A DNA stretch of 64,000 nt from an uncultured Flaviramulus sp. (GCA_947495125.1 CANLXL010000011.1:96385-160384), one strand, 5' to 3'; positions 8,507 through 19,792 are shown, counted from the stretch's first letter. Made by a program: numbers and translations. Notes: a model not told the origin generated them from the sequence alone.

Positions 8507-9949
8507 TTAGTATCTGGTTCCGGTTTCCCACCAGCCTTTGGCATTGATATTATCACCACCAATGGCAGATACGGCAGCATCGTAATTGGCTTTGTTTAAT
8601 GATTGCTCGCTTCCCGGGTATAGATATCTTACCGGTACCTGGTCATTATTAACGTTATCAGGACCCGGTGTAATAGTTGGTAACCCTGTTCTTCTAAAGT
8701 CGAACCAGGTTTCCATACCTACCAACAAGTTGGCTAAACGTTTTTGTTCCATTATTTGCTCCATGGTGCCGTTGTAAGTCACACCTACCTGAGCTATATA
8801 AGTATCGATATCGGCTTGGGTAATTCCCCAATAGGCCATGGTAGAACGAACACCATTTTCGTAATAGGTCGCGGCATCTCCTGTGGAAATAAAACCTCTT
8901 TGATGCGCTTCAGCAAGAATGAACTGCAATTCGGCGTATTTCATTAATGGGGCTTCCACATCGGTTTTCGATCTCCAGAACAAATCCAGGTCAAATCGGG
9001 ATACGTCATTGTTACTATCGAATACCCGGGCATTATCCTGGTTTAATCCGTTTGGCATAGGTCCAAATTCACCAGAATCCGGATGACGATCGTACCAGGC
9101 TTCTAATCGTGGATCGTTCAACGGATTCATATAATTGAAAACGGTATTCGTTAAACTGAACTCATCAAAACTTCCAATTCTCGAAGTACTTAAGAACCAG
9201 GAATCTGTGTTGGAATTCCCTTGATAAGTCAGTACAGCGTTATCATCATTACTCATAAAGATGTCTCCCCCACTAACGATGGCTTGCATCTGTGAAGACA
9301 CATCATTTCGCTTCGAAGTTCTTAATAAATAACGTAATCGTAACGAATTGGCCAGTTTTCTCCATTTAGTGAGGTCACCATTGTAGATCAGGTCGCCACC
9401 ACGTAAAGGTTCATTCTGACCTAACAACTGAACCGCCATTTCAAGGTCTGATAGTACACCCTGATAAACCACCTCCTGGCTGTCGTAACTCGGTGTAAAA
9501 TTATCCTCTGTTTTGCCTTTAAATGCGTTGGTATAAGGCACCGCATTATACATATCGGTTAAATTGGCATAGACTAAAGACTTAATAATCAGTGCCACGG
9601 CTTCATAAGAGGTATTCTTGGTATCCGTATCTCTACTTATGGCTAATATATCCTCAACTTCAGCTAAGGTTTCGTAAAATTCAGACCAACCACGATTAGT
9701 TCCCCATTGATATACATCCTGGTCTACGAAGTTATTTTTAGCCGCCAATTGGGCTACAAGGTTTCCTTGCTGCCAACCGATGTTAACCATAGCATTGGGT
9801 ACATCGGAAGTTACCGACGATAATAACAAGTCGGGCGTTACCGTAACCGGTGTATTCGGGTCGGTATTGATCTCTTCAAAATCACTGGTACAACTTTGCA
9901 ATGTTACGGTTGTCGTGATTCCTATTATAAATAATTTAAAAGATTTCAT
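8507..9949 (-). CDS. SusD/RagB-like nutrient-binding outer-membrane lipoprotein
   Basis: A 480-residue lipoprotein with the signal ending at TLQSC (Cys20), followed by TSDFEEINTDPN, the typical N-terminus of the SusD-like family with PF12771-type architecture. The region NSLRLRYLLRTSKRN and the later APLMKYAELQFILAEAHQRG are the TPR-containing segments typical of SusD proteins; MEQKRLANLLVGMETWFDFRRTGLP near the C-terminus is diagnostic. It sits on the outside of the outer membrane as a lid over its SusC partner, encoded 24 bp upstream. The substrate cannot be read; a neighbouring phosphatase suggests, but does not prove, an organic phosphorus compound. Confidence 0.93.
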   Translation of the reverse strand: MKSFKLFIIGITTTVTLQSCTSDFEEINTDPNTPVTVTPDLLLSSVTSDVPNAMVNIGWQQGNLVAQLAAKNNFVDQDVYQWGTNRGWSEFYETLAEVEDILAISRDTDTKNTSYEAVALIIKSLVYANLTDMYNAVPYTNAFKGKTEDNFTPSYDSQEVVYQGVLSDLEMAVQLLGQNEPLRGGDLIYNGDLTKWRKLANSLRLRYLLRTSKRNDVSSQMQAIVSGGDIFMSNDDNAVLTYQGNSNTDSWFLSTSRIGSFDEFSLTNTVFNYMNPLNDPRLEAWYDRHPDSGEFGPMPNGLNQDNARVFDSNNDVSRFDLDLFWRSKTDVEAPLMKYAELQFILAEAHQRGFISTGDAATYYENGVRSTMAYWGITQADIDTYIAQVGVTYNGTMEQIMEQKRLANLLVGMETWFDFRRTGLPTITPGPDNVNNDQVPVRYLYPGSEQSLNKANYDAAVSAIGGDNINAKGWWETGTRY

Positions 9950-9973
9950 CTGTTTTATATCTTATTTTGACTA

Positions 9974-12900
9974 TTAAAATTGTAAATTCACACTAAACCC
10001 GTAGCTTCTAGCACTAGGTGTTGCCATATCCTCTAATCCTTGAACGATGGTTCCTCCATCGAAAGAGAAAGTTTCCGGATCGACATGATCGTTTTCTGTC
10101 CAAAGGGCTAAATTTCTTCCGACAAGAGATACACTGGCGTTCTGAATAAATGTTTTTCCTATAATGCGCTTTGGAATATGATAGGCCAATCGCACTTCTC
10201 GCAATTTCACATAAGTCGCATCAAATATGGGCACGGCTTCGTTACCTCTGCTATATGTTGAAGCGAAGTATGAAGAGGCTGAAACATTCACTGTATTAGG
10301 AACAAAACCACCGTTACCATCAGACATCACGCCATCACCAACAATACCACTTTCTCTGCCTCTCGTGGTAAAATCTAACATTCCTGTAGTTCCTCCAATA
10401 GCGACTGTTCTGGAGTGCATTTCTCCGCCTTGTCTCCAATCGAAAAGCACACTTAGATCGAAATTTTTATATTTGAAAATATTCTGAAAACCTACCATAA
10501 AATCAGGGTTATAGTTTCCTAATTTCACTAACTCATTACTTCTTACAGGTAAACCGTTTTCGTATAGGATTTGTCCATCAACCATTTCAAAACCCGTACC
10601 ATACATATCACCAACGCGTTCCCCAACTTTAGCCAATATTTGAACACCATTGTTTTCAGCGATCTGATACGTATCCAAACCGTCGATCAGTTCCTTTACT
10701 TCTCCTCTATTCGATGTAAAGTTGGTATTGATGGTCCAGCTAAAATTGTCGGTTTTAACAGGCTTAAGATTCAGTGTCACCTCGATACCTTTATTCTCTA
10801 CTTCTCCGGCATTGATAATCCTGGCTTCAAGTCCTGAAGTCTGCGATACCGGTAACGTCAGGATCTGGTTTCTTACGTTAGACTTGTACACCGCCACATC
10901 TAACCCGACTCTGTTTCCGAATAATCTTAAATCGGCTCCCACCTCAATAGAATTGGTTTTTTCAGGTTTTAGATTCGCATTTTTAAGCACGCTAAATGCC
11001 GATACTCTTGGCACCCCATTAAAAGCTTCTCTAAAGGCATAAGTGGATGTAATATTATAAGGATCGGTATCGTTACCTACCTGAGCCCATCCTGCTCTTA
11101 GCTTGGCAAAAGATACGGCTTCAGGCATTTCAAACACATCCGAAAGTATGGCACTAATACCTACGGAAGGGTAAAAATAGGAGTTGTTCTCCGCCGGTAA
11201 TGTACTGGACCAGTCATTACGCCCGGTCACATCCAGGAACAGGTAATCTTTATAAGCGATGTTTGCGAAAGCATATAAACTTTGAACTTCTTTTTCATCG
11301 TTATATTGGTTATTCGACAGCGGCTCATTGGCATTTTCAAAATTATATACACCCGGCACCGACAACGAGTTTGCGCTGATTCTCTTATAGCGGTTTTCCA
11401 CCGTTCTCAGGTTCCCTCCCAAAGAGGCTCCTAAGGTGAAATCGTCATCAAGGTCTTTATTATATGCCAACAAGAAATCGGTGTTTTGTTCTTTAAAGTA
11501 TACGTTGTCTTCCCGGTACTGTCCTCTGGTAAAACGCTGGGTACTAAAAGCACGTTTTCCGGTTCTTAATTCATCTGAATAATCAATACCTGTTCGTAGC
11601 ATCAAGGACAAGTTATCATTGATGTTGATATCGGCTCTTACATTTCCAATCAAACGGTTTTTATCAAAAGCATTCGTATTTTCATACATGGTAAAATACG
11701 GGTTATCATGCCAGTTATAATTGTAGTTGTATTGCTGAACACCTTCTAACCCAGGTTGCCAATAGTCTCTTAAAGAGTTCATATCAATATGGCGCCCGAA
11801 CCACACCCATAAATACATGATGTTCTCTGTACCATAGGAATTATTGGGTCTGTTATCTGAAAAACTATTGATATAACTTAAAGATGAGGACACTTTTAGC
11901 CATTTTTTTAGGTTATAGCTTCCACTTAAGTTGTATGTTCTTCTGTTGTAATCGGTATTTGGTAATATGCCCTCACTTTGAAGATCGGTTAAAGACACTC
12001 TAAAATTACCATTCTCATTGTATCCTGTAATGGACAAATTGTTACTTACAGTCGTTCCGGTTCTAAAGAAATCTTCAATATTATTAGGTTGTGTAATCCA
12101 TGGGGTTGCGGTCACGGTATCGGTAAAGTTTCCGTTAGCATCTCTTGGTCGTAAAGCGGTATCACCAGCTCTGAATCCGGCCGAGGTTGGACTATCGTGT
12201 TGCGTAATCAGTTGCCCGTCTAATCGTGGGCCCCAGCTTTCATCAACACCGTCATTGGTTCCTGTATTCACATTGGATTCGAAACCACCATTTCCGAAGG
12301 CAAAATCGTTGTTGGCACCTTGCCCGTACTCATCTTGCCATTGCGGTAAACGTAGAACCGATTCGAAGGTGGTATTATTGGTAAATGAAATCCCTAAGCC
12401 TTGTGATCGCTTTCCGGTTTTGGTCGTTATTAAAATCACGCCATTCGCTCCACGAGATCCATAAAGTGCGGTTGCATTGGGGCCTTTTAAAACGGACATC
12501 GATTCGATATCATCCGGGTTGATGTCCTGAGCGCCATTTCCGAAATCGGTTTCCAGATTTCCTTCAGAGCGATTACTCACACTACTATTACTAATAGGAA
12601 TACCATCAACGACAAATAATGGCGAATTCTGACCCGGAATTAAGGAGCCTTCCCCACGAATACTAATTACAGAGGTTGAACCTACACCGGAATTTCCACC
12701 AGTAACCTGAACCCCGGAAAACTTACCAGATAAAGAGTTCACCACATTTGTTTCTTTGGCTTTTGAAAGTTCATCACCTTTCACTTCCTGTACAGAATAT
12801 CCAAGTTTTTTGGTCTCACGCTTAATACCGAGTGCAGTAACCACCACTTCACCTAAAGCTTCCAAATCAGGTTTTAGAAAGATGGTACCCATGTCTTTCT

Positions 12901-13174
12901 TTTCGCCATCGGTTAATGTTAATGTGATCACTTCGGTGGTATATCCTACATAGGATATCGATATTGAAATGTCTCCACGTTCAACATCTTCCAAAACGAA
13001 GTTGCCGTCAAAATCTGTTGTAGTTCCTTTAGTGGTGTTCGTAATCATAACGGTAGCTCCCAGTAAAGGAAATTCCCCGTCGTTTACATGACCTACTAAC
13101 GTCCCATTTTGAGCCAAGGAGGTACTTGCCAACCCAAAACTCAATACCATTAATAATAGTAGTTTAGTTTTCAT
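9974..13174 (-). CDS. SusC/RagA-family TonB-linked outer-membrane transporter
   Basis: A 1066-residue protein. After a signal peptide (to about residue 21) comes a carboxypeptidase-D-like domain (residues 25-105, with ATVMITNTTKGTTTDFDGNF). The plug domain follows, with VVVTALGIKRETKKLGYSVQEV and PLFVVDGIPI, then a 22-strand barrel rich in aromatic residues ending in NLQF. These are the standard features of SusC/RagA transporters, which import large nutrients with energy from TonB-ExbBD. It is the first gene of a susC-susD-phosphatase locus. A 13-bp inverted repeat flanks its upstream region and may be an operator. No anti-sigma/FecR gene is adjacent. Confidence 0.95.
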   Translation of the reverse strand: MKTKLLLLMVLSFGLASTSLAQNGTLVGHVNDGEFPLLGATVMITNTTKGTTTDFDGNFVLEDVERGDISISISYVGYTTEVITLTLTDGEKKDMGTIFLKPDLEALGEVVVTALGIKRETKKLGYSVQEVKGDELSKAKETNVVNSLSGKFSGVQVTGGNSGVGSTSVISIRGEGSLIPGQNSPLFVVDGIPISNSSVSNRSEGNLETDFGNGAQDINPDDIESMSVLKGPNATALYGSRGANGVILITTKTGKRSQGLGISFTNNTTFESVLRLPQWQDEYGQGANNDFAFGNGGFESNVNTGTNDGVDESWGPRLDGQLITQHDSPTSAGFRAGDTALRPRDANGNFTDTVTATPWITQPNNIEDFFRTGTTVSNNLSITGYNENGNFRVSLTDLQSEGILPNTDYNRRTYNLSGSYNLKKWLKVSSSLSYINSFSDNRPNNSYGTENIMYLWVWFGRHIDMNSLRDYWQPGLEGVQQYNYNYNWHDNPYFTMYENTNAFDKNRLIGNVRADININDNLSLMLRTGIDYSDELRTGKRAFSTQRFTRGQYREDNVYFKEQNTDFLLAYNKDLDDDFTLGASLGGNLRTVENRYKRISANSLSVPGVYNFENANEPLSNNQYNDEKEVQSLYAFANIAYKDYLFLDVTGRNDWSSTLPAENNSYFYPSVGISAILSDVFEMPEAVSFAKLRAGWAQVGNDTDPYNITSTYAFREAFNGVPRVSAFSVLKNANLKPEKTNSIEVGADLRLFGNRVGLDVAVYKSNVRNQILTLPVSQTSGLEARIINAGEVENKGIEVTLNLKPVKTDNFSWTINTNFTSNRGEVKELIDGLDTYQIAENNGVQILAKVGERVGDMYGTGFEMVDGQILYENGLPVRSNELVKLGNYNPDFMVGFQNIFKYKNFDLSVLFDWRQGGEMHSRTVAIGGTTGMLDFTTRGRESGIVGDGVMSDGNGGFVPNTVNVSASSYFASTYSRGNEAVPIFDATYVKLREVRLAYHIPKRIIGKTFIQNASVSLVGRNLALWTENDHVDPETFSFDGGTIVQGLEDMATPSARSYGFSVNLQF

Positions 13175-13618
13175 TTAAATAAATTGTTTACAATGATTAA
13201 AATTTACAGGGCAAATCAAGCCAATATTTTACTATTTGTAAACAATTTGAGATTATGAAAGCTTTATTAAATTTGTTATTTAACGTAAACCTAAAGTTAA
13301 CAATGTTATGTTTTTTTTAACCCTGAACCGCGGTTTACTAATTTAAATTTTTAGAAAAAATTATATTATGAGTAAAATCTACTCATGAATTGGCTATTAA
13401 TCTGTTTTGCGAATTCAATTTTTAAATAACACAGGCTTAACACTTATAAAGAAAAGTTTTTTTTGGTTTATGATTTCTTAACAATTGCAGTTTCTATTTT
13501 ACTATTTTAGGCATTTATGTTGGGGTTTTAATGTGATATGGCCATACTCCTATAGATATCGATTTCGTTCTAAAAATACCATAGGCACTCGTATCGCGTA
13601 GGTATTGCATCCACAATT
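13175..13618. other. Intergenic region upstream of susC with inverted repeats
   Basis: About 440 bp without a gene. It contains a perfect 13-bp inverted repeat (13181-13193 and 13236-13248, core TTGTTTAC / GTAAACAA) and a perfect 10-bp palindrome AACCGCGGTT at 13326-13335 that stands out in AT-rich surroundings. The segment between the repeats has a TTGATTTG on the minus strand resembling a -7 box for susC. The rest appears to be the trailer of the upstream BspA-like gene. Confidence 0.45.
13181..13248 (-). promoter_or_regulatory. Inverted repeat pair flanking the putative susC promoter
   Basis: Two 13-bp arms, 13181-13193 and 13236-13248, are exact reverse complements (AAATTGTTTACAA on the plus strand for the first). 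They are separated by 42 bp, 6 bp upstream of the susC start codon. Each arm contains a TTGT-TTACAA half-palindrome. The layout suits a repressor or activator binding at two sites, with the putative -7 box between them. A long RNA hairpin in the leader is the alternative. Confidence 0.4.
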
Positions 13619-16600
13619 TTATCGAATCAAACTAAAATGCCCTTTTAACATCGAACCGTCCCTGTAGCTTATTAAATACCAGTAGTCATCATTCTCCATA
13701 GGCTTACTATTAAATGTACCATCCCAACCTTGAGAAATATTCACGATTTGCTTTAATAACTTCCCATAGCGATTGTAAATTAAAACACGTGATACCTGAT
13801 CTGATGAATTTGGAACGATCCAATAGTCATTTTCACCATCATTATTTGGTGTAAAAAAACGAGGAGGCAGATCGGTTGCATTAACAACAATTGTTTCCGT
13901 GGTAAAAGTTTCTTCTGTACATGCCAGGGTATCACCATCCAAATTATAGGGTATGACACTCACATAAATAGAAGTGTTTTCAGGTAAATCTGATGGCAAA
14001 TTATAGCTCAAGACATTACCAACGTCCAATGCATTTAATATATCGGTACCTCCGGGACTTGTGCCTACGGTTAGCTTGTAGCCCGTTGCATCTGTAGCAG
14101 AGTTCCACATCAAATCTGTACCGACCTGTACATCGGTTGCTCCCGCTAAGGGCGACGATAATGCAGTGCACGACGGTAACGAAACTAAACCTTCAGTAGT
14201 AAAAACTTCTTCGGTACACCCTACAGCATCGCCATCTGAATTATAAGGTGTAATACTCACATAAATAAAAGTGTTTTCAGGTAAATCTGATGGTAAATTA
14301 TAGCTCAATACATTGCCTACATCAAGTGCATTTAATAATATATTGGCACCTCCGGAACTTGTGCCTACAGTTAGCTTGTAGCCTGTTGCATCTGTAGCAG
14401 CGTTCCACGTCAAATCTGTTTCGATTTGCACGGAGCTTGCTCCTGATAAGGGTGACGATAAGGTGGTACATGAAGGTAGCATGATGATGTTTTCGGTAGT
14501 AAAAACTTCTTCAGTACACCCTACAGCATCACCATCTGAATTATAAGGAGTAATATGAATATAAATAGAAGTGTTTTCAGGTAAATCTGATGGTAAATTA
14601 TAGCTCAAAACATTGCCTACATCAAATGCATTTAATATATCGGTACCTCCGGGATTTGTGCCTACGGTTAGCTTGTAGCCCGTTGCATCTGTAGCAGAGT
14701 TCCACACCAAATCAGTTCCAACCTGAACATCGGTTGCTCCGGCTATGGGTGATGATAAGGTGGTACATGAAGGTAGCATGATGATGTTTTCGGTAGTAAA
14801 ACTTTCCTCCATACATGATACAGCATCCCCATCTGCGTTATAGGGAGTGATGGTCACATAAATGATAGTATTCTCAGAGAGATCCAATGGTAGATCGAAA
14901 TTCAACACATTCCCTACATCTCTTGAATCTAGTATATCTGCATTCCCGAGAACTGTACTAACCGTTAGCTTATAGCCTGTAGCATTGGTAACCGCGTTCC
15001 ATGATAAATCAGTTCCAACCTGAACATCGGTTGCTCCATTTAATGGTAATGTTAAAGTGGTACAAGTGGGCACTGACGTTATTGCCAATTCAAAGTTCTG
15101 CTCTGAGCTACAACTAGCGTTCGTCCCTCCATAAATATAGAGTGTGACCGGATAGCCCGGAAAATCGGAAAAATTAATAATATCACCAACATTATATGAG
15201 GTTCCCGTTCCATTTGCGCCGGTATAATACATTTCATTACCCACAAGATCCACTCCTGTAATTGCGGGTAAAGTAAAACTTCCGGAAACATTTTGGTCTG
15301 TAAGATCATTTATCGATGGTGCTGCAATGCCTCCATCTATAATACTCCAAGTATCACTACTCATCATATTTGCTCTTGCTGAAGCTCCGGCGCAATATTT
15401 GCTGTTTCCGCCATGGAAAGAAACATTTGGGTTTAAGTTTTGGGCATCCCATCCAATTAATAACGCGTCATAATTTACCGTAGAAAGTGTAACTCCTTCA
15501 AACATGTTTATTGCATTTAGAACATTACCTACATCCCAATTACCTATATCTTGATTAAATGAACTAGCTCTTAAAAACATCCATTGCATATTGGTAACAT
15601 TACCAACATTCCAATTAGCTATATCTTGATTAAATGAACTAGCCCTCATGAACATTCCTAACATATTGGTAACATTACCAACATTCCAATTACTTATATC
15701 TTGATTAAATGAACTAGCTAGATTAAACAGAGCTTGCATATTGGTAACATTACTCACATCCCAACCACCTATATCTTGGTTAAATGAACTAGCTCCAGCA
15801 AACATACTTCCCATAGATGTAACACTACTCACATCCCAATTACCTATATCTTGGTTAAATGAACTAGCAGCACCAAACATATCCATCATATTGGTAACAT
15901 TACTTACATCCCAGTTACCGATATCTTGATTAAAAGAAGTAGCGGCATTAAACATTGTCTGCATGTTTGTAATATTGCTTACATCCCAATCACTTATATC
16001 ATAGTTAAATGAACTCGCATCATAAAACATAAAACTCATATCGGAAACATTGGATAAATCAGGCCTATCCGTAAAATTCCCTTGTAGATTGCTACAACCA
16101 TTAAAAGCAAAACCCATAGACACCCATTGATTATCTCCCCATTGCTCAATAGTCAATATTTTATCTTTATCTCCCATATTATTAAACACAATTTGGGGAA
16201 ATGTTCCGGTAATACTTACCGCATAAATTCCCGGAGCGGCATAGGTATGGGTCGCATCTCCGGTTTCAGCGGAAATATTACCATCTCCCCAATCGACGGT
16301 ATAATTATAACCTCCTCCCTGAGTAGGAATGGTAATTTGGTTATTGTTTGAAGTTCCCGGATTATCTGTTTTCCAAGTTGTTATAAATGACGTAACATCT
16401 TGAGTTATGGTAAGTTCGAAACTTTCTTCAGAACCACATCCTGCACTGGTTTCGTCATAAATATAAATTGTTGCAGGGTAAAGTGTGAAATCCGAATAAT
16501 TAATAATGTCCCCGACGTTATATTTGGTTCCCGTTCCGTTTGCCCCTGCATAGTAGGCTGCATTGGTTAAGTTTAAACCGGTAATTACTGGTAAAACAAA

Positions 16601-18037
16601 ACTACCTGACACATTTTGATCAGTTAAATCATTAATAGTTGGTTTTAATGCTACCCCACCGTCTGTAATGGTCCAATTATCTCCGGTAATCATGTTTGTT
16701 CTTGCCACTTCGCCAACACAATATTCACTATTCCCACCATGAAAATTAGTATTCGGCATTAAATTTAACATGTTCCAACCTATGAGCAACGCATCATAGT
16801 TCGTTATGGACAATGTAACATCCTGGAACATGTTGGACATATAAATAACATTTTGAACATCCCAGCTTTCAAGGTTTTGATCAAAACTAATTGCTCCACT
16901 AAACATTGAAGACATGTTAGTAACCTTGCTAACATCCCAACTTCCAATATCCTGATTAAATACAGAAGCCCGATAAAACATCCCTTGCATTCTGGTAACA
17001 TTGCCGACATTCCAATTCCCTATATTTTGATTAAATACGGAACTTGAAAACATATCACTCATTTCCATAACATTACTAACGTTCCAGGTTCCTATATTTT
17101 GATTAAACACAGTGGTGCCGCTAAACATACTTCCCATATCGGCAACACTACTAACATTCCAACCGCTAATGTCTTGATTAAAAATAGAATTTATAAACAT
17201 CCCTTGCATGGTCATTACCTTGCTAACGTCCCAGCTTCCAATATCCTGATTGAAGGCAGAAGCATTCCTAAACAATTCGGCCATAATTGATACATTACTC
17301 ACATCCCAACCACCAATATCCTGGTTGAAATTAATCGCATCAAAAAACATATCCCTCATATTAATAACGGCACTGACATCCCAATTGCCAATATTCTGGT
17401 TAAACACTGTCGCTCCCCGAAATATGTCTGACATATCTGTAACCTTACTGACATTCCAATTTCCGATGTCTTTATTAAATGAAGAAGCTCCAAAAAATAA
17501 ACCGGTCATGTTCTCAACCACAGCGACATCCCATAAGCTTATATCATGATTGAACACTGATGCATTTCTAAACATGTTAGACATATCAGTAACATTGGAT
17601 AAATCAGGACTATCTGTAAAATTCCCTTGTAAATTCGAGCAGCCAAAAAACGCCCCATTCATACTTGTCCATGGATGATCCCCCCATTGCTCAATGGTTA
17701 ATAATTTATCTTTATCACCTAGATTAGCAAAAGCTATTCGGGGAAAATCACCTGTAATACTAACGGTATAAACATTTGGAGTGGCGTAGGTATGCGTAGC
17801 GTTTCCTGTTTCAACGGTAGGTGCTGTACCATCTCCCCAATCAACGGTATAGTTATATCCTCCTCCTTGAGTAGGTATCGTAATTTGATTATTATTAGAA
17901 GTCCCTGGGTTATCTGTTTTCCAAGTGGTTATAAAAGGAATAGTTCCTGATTGTGCAAAAACATTCACATCCACAACTAAAATAAAAAGAGTAACGAATA
18001 ACGTGATATAGTATTTCGTTGTAGGTTGACTAGCCAT
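13619..18037 (-). CDS. BspA-like DUF285 surface protein with type B T9SS sorting domain
   Basis: A 1472-residue secreted protein. Signal peptide to about residue 29. Residues ~30-550 and ~551-985 are two copies of one block. Each block starts with a PKD-like segment ([18 protein letters not shown] ... DWGDG), then runs of a 25-residue DUF285 repeat of the form MFxxAxxFNQDIGxWDVSxVT, then a GNSxYC and DQNVSGSF segment. Residues ~989-1384 hold four ~98-residue repeats beginning CTxLxxPLxGATDVQ with ATGYKLTV. The end ([15 protein letters not shown] ... YGKLL) is a type B gliding-associated/T9SS sorting domain. Known for the families: BspA-like proteins bind host or matrix components. Ligand unknown here. 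Confidence 0.9.
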   Translation of the reverse strand: MASQPTTKYYITLFVTLFILVVDVNVFAQSGTIPFITTWKTDNPGTSNNNQITIPTQGGGYNYTVDWGDGTAPTVETGNATHTYATPNVYTVSITGDFPRIAFANLGDKDKLLTIEQWGDHPWTSMNGAFFGCSNLQGNFTDSPDLSNVTDMSNMFRNASVFNHDISLWDVAVVENMTGLFFGASSFNKDIGNWNVSKVTDMSDIFRGATVFNQNIGNWDVSAVINMRDMFFDAINFNQDIGGWDVSNVSIMAELFRNASAFNQDIGSWDVSKVMTMQGMFINSIFNQDISGWNVSSVADMGSMFSGTTVFNQNIGTWNVSNVMEMSDMFSSSVFNQNIGNWNVGNVTRMQGMFYRASVFNQDIGSWDVSKVTNMSSMFSGAISFDQNLESWDVQNVIYMSNMFQDVTLSITNYDALLIGWNMLNLMPNTNFHGGNSEYCVGEVARTNMITGDNWTITDGGVALKPTINDLTDQNVSGSFVLPVITGLNLTNAAYYAGANGTGTKYNVGDIINYSDFTLYPATIYIYDETSAGCGSEESFELTITQDVTSFITTWKTDNPGTSNNNQITIPTQGGGYNYTVDWGDGNISAETGDATHTYAAPGIYAVSITGTFPQIVFNNMGDKDKILTIEQWGDNQWVSMGFAFNGCSNLQGNFTDRPDLSNVSDMSFMFYDASSFNYDISDWDVSNITNMQTMFNAATSFNQDIGNWDVSNVTNMMDMFGAASSFNQDIGNWDVSSVTSMGSMFAGASSFNQDIGGWDVSNVTNMQALFNLASSFNQDISNWNVGNVTNMLGMFMRASSFNQDIANWNVGNVTNMQWMFLRASSFNQDIGNWDVGNVLNAINMFEGVTLSTVNYDALLIGWDAQNLNPNVSFHGGNSKYCAGASARANMMSSDTWSIIDGGIAAPSINDLTDQNVSGSFTLPAITGVDLVGNEMYYTGANGTGTSYNVGDIINFSDFPGYPVTLYIYGGTNASCSSEQNFELAITSVPTCTTLTLPLNGATDVQVGTDLSWNAVTNATGYKLTVSTVLGNADILDSRDVGNVLNFDLPLDLSENTIIYVTITPYNADGDAVSCMEESFTTENIIMLPSCTTLSSPIAGATDVQVGTDLVWNSATDATGYKLTVGTNPGGTDILNAFDVGNVLSYNLPSDLPENTSIYIHITPYNSDGDAVGCTEEVFTTENIIMLPSCTTLSSPLSGASSVQIETDLTWNAATDATGYKLTVGTSSGGANILLNALDVGNVLSYNLPSDLPENTFIYVSITPYNSDGDAVGCTEEVFTTEGLVSLPSCTALSSPLAGATDVQVGTDLMWNSATDATGYKLTVGTSPGGTDILNALDVGNVLSYNLPSDLPENTSIYVSVIPYNLDGDTLACTEETFTTETIVVNATDLPPRFFTPNNDGENDYWIVPNSSDQVSRVLIYNRYGKLLKQIVNISQGWDGTFNSKPMENDDYWYLISYRDGSMLKGHFSLIR
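13885..15080 (-). repeat. Four tandem ~300-bp repeats inside the BspA-like gene
   Basis: Four consecutive copies of a ~98-codon unit, coding for [20 protein letters not shown] followed by [10 protein letters not shown] and [11 protein letters not shown]. Three copies are nearly identical at DNA level over long stretches (for example the segment encoding [15 protein letters not shown] recurs almost unchanged), implying recent duplication or gene conversion. Confidence 0.8.
15480..17580 (-). repeat. 75-bp DUF285 tandem repeats, two arrays
   Basis: Two arrays of 75-bp units encoding [23 protein letters not shown], one at about 15500-16060 and one at about 16800-17580. They are protein-coding repeats of the BspA-like protein and are interrupted by the second PKD-like segment. 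The units are close enough in sequence for slippage or recombination to change copy number. Confidence 0.8.
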
Positions 18038-18256
18038 TTAAAAAACGTAATAATTGTTTTAAGTAACAAAAATTATCTAGTGCGTAAAACTATTTATAAT
18101 CAGCTACTTTTAAGAGGTAATAAAAGTACATTATTTTAGATGGTAAACCTTTACTTTTCGTTAAATTACCTTTTTTCCAGAGGATATGTTTTTTCTTACT
18201 TCACAGATTGTCTTGAGTACGCCTTATCTTGAATAATTTAATTAATCCTGAGATTG
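18038..18256. other. Intergenic region upstream of the BspA-like gene
   Basis: 219 bp of AT-rich DNA between the end of the comM/yifB gene and the BspA-like gene, both on the minus strand. A 7-bp inverted repeat AAAAGTA ... TACTTTT lies near 18123-18160. No confident promoter or terminator is visible. Confidence 0.3.
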
Positions 18257-19792
18257 TCACCCCAACCACCCCTCACGATCCAAACTCCGATACTGAATCG
18301 CTTCACTAATATGAGACCCATTGATAGCTTCAACACCTTCTAGATCCGCAATAGTGCGAGAAACCTTTAAAATTCTATCATAAGCACGGGCAGATAAATT
18401 CAAACGTTCCATCGCGTTTTTTAAAAGTGCTTTCGAGTCCTTATCCAACTTACAATAGGCTCTGATTTGTTTGGTATTCATTTGTGCGTTATAATGTACA
18501 GTATCGGAATCTGAAAAACGTTTGGTTTGAAGTTCTCTGGCTTGGGTAACGCGCGTTCTTATTTCAACCGAAGACTCCCCTTTTCTATCATCTGATAGTT
18601 TATCAAAAGGCACGGGAGTGACTTCAATATGAATATCAATCCGGTCGAGTAAAGGTCCGGAAACCTTACCCAAATACCGTTGCATTTCCGCAGGACTCGA
18701 AGTCACCGGTGCATTGGGGTCGTTAAAATAACCTCCCGGACTGGGATTCATGCTGGCTACCAGCATAAAGGATGACGGATAAGTTACTGTAAATTTAGCA
18801 CGTGAGATCGTTACTTCTCTATCTTCCAAAGGTTGACGCATCACTTCTAATACCTCACGTTTAAACTCGGGAAGCTCATCTAAAAACAGTACACCATTAT
18901 GCGACAACGAAATTTCGCCCGGTTGTGGGTAACTCCCCCCGCCTACCAAAGCCACATTTGAAATGGTATGATGCGGACTCCGAAACGGGCGTTCTGCCAT
19001 AAGTCCGGATTCCTTAATACGCCCGACCACAGAATGAATTTTAGTAGTTTCTAAAGCTTCATGCAAGGTCATAGGTGGTAAAATAGAAGGTAAGCGTTTC
19101 GCCAGCATGGTTTTTCCGGCTCCCGGCGGACCAATAAGGATAATATTATGACCTCCGGCCGCGGCAATTTCCATACAGCGCTTGATGCTTTCCTGACCTT
19201 TAACATCGGAAAAATCGAATTCCGGAAACTCCAGGTTTTTATAAAACTCTTCCCGGGTGTTTATAATAGTTTGCTCCAGTGCTTCTCCCTGATCAAAAAA
19301 ATTAATAACTTGCCTTATCGTGTCCACGCCATAAACTTCCAGATCGTCAACAATAGCGGCTTCTTTAGCATTCTGACTTGGTAAAATAAAGCCTTTAAAC
19401 CCTTCTTCTTTGGCTTTAACAGCAATAGGTAAAGCGCCTCGGATGGGTTGCAAGCTTCCATCCAGAGAAAGTTCTCCCATAATTAAATACTGTTCTAAAT
19501 GGTCCGCTTGTATCTGATTCGACGCTGCAAGAATTCCCATAGCTAATGTGAGATCATAGGAAGACCCCTCTTTGCGCAAATCTGCGGGTGCCATATTGAT
19601 CGTAATCTTCTTCCCGGGAATTTTATAACCGTTGTTCAGTAAGGCGGCGGCTATACGATAATTACTTTCTTTAATGGCATTATCGGGTAAACCCACAAGG
19701 TAATACCCGACACCAGAGTCTACATTCACTTCTACGGTAATTGTGGTAGCTTCCACGCCAAAAACGGCACTTCCAAAGACTTTTTTAAGCAT
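18257..19792 (-). CDS. comM: YifB/ComM family Mg-chelatase-like AAA+ ATPase
   Basis: A 511-residue cytoplasmic protein of normal family length. Residues 1-175 form the Lon-protease-like (ChlI) domain, with GVGYYLVGLPDNAIKES and INMAPADLRKEG. The AAA+ core follows with Walker A GPPGAGKT at 221-228 and Walker B GVLFLDELPEF. A C-terminal Mg-chelatase domain contains LNLSARAYDRILKVSRTIADLEG. In naturally competent bacteria ComM is a hexameric helicase that promotes branch migration during transformation; whether that holds here is inferred. It lies between two giant secreted-protein genes, all on the minus strand, with no evident functional link to them. Confidence 0.93.
   Translation of the reverse strand: MLKKVFGSAVFGVEATTITVEVNVDSGVGYYLVGLPDNAIKESNYRIAAALLNNGYKIPGKKITINMAPADLRKEGSSYDLTLAMGILAASNQIQADHLEQYLIMGELSLDGSLQPIRGALPIAVKAKEEGFKGFILPSQNAKEAAIVDDLEVYGVDTIRQVINFFDQGEALEQTIINTREEFYKNLEFPEFDFSDVKGQESIKRCMEIAAAGGHNIILIGPPGAGKTMLAKRLPSILPPMTLHEALETTKIHSVVGRIKESGLMAERPFRSPHHTISNVALVGGGSYPQPGEISLSHNGVLFLDELPEFKREVLEVMRQPLEDREVTISRAKFTVTYPSSFMLVASMNPSPGGYFNDPNAPVTSSPAEMQRYLGKVSGPLLDRIDIHIEVTPVPFDKLSDDRKGESSVEIRTRVTQARELQTKRFSDSDTVHYNAQMNTKQIRAYCKLDKDSKALLKNAMERLNLSARAYDRILKVSRTIADLEGVEAINGSHISEAIQYRSLDREGWLG

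Noticed and set aside
12018..12464. 148-codon plus-strand reading frame opposite susC
   Set aside because: It is antisense to a well-supported SusC frame, with no family features; similar opposite-strand frames occur under most long genes here.
15480..17580. Regular 75-bp repeats that could suggest a CRISPR or satellite array
   Set aside because: They are in-frame repeats coding for DUF285 units, without distinct spacers and without cas genes.
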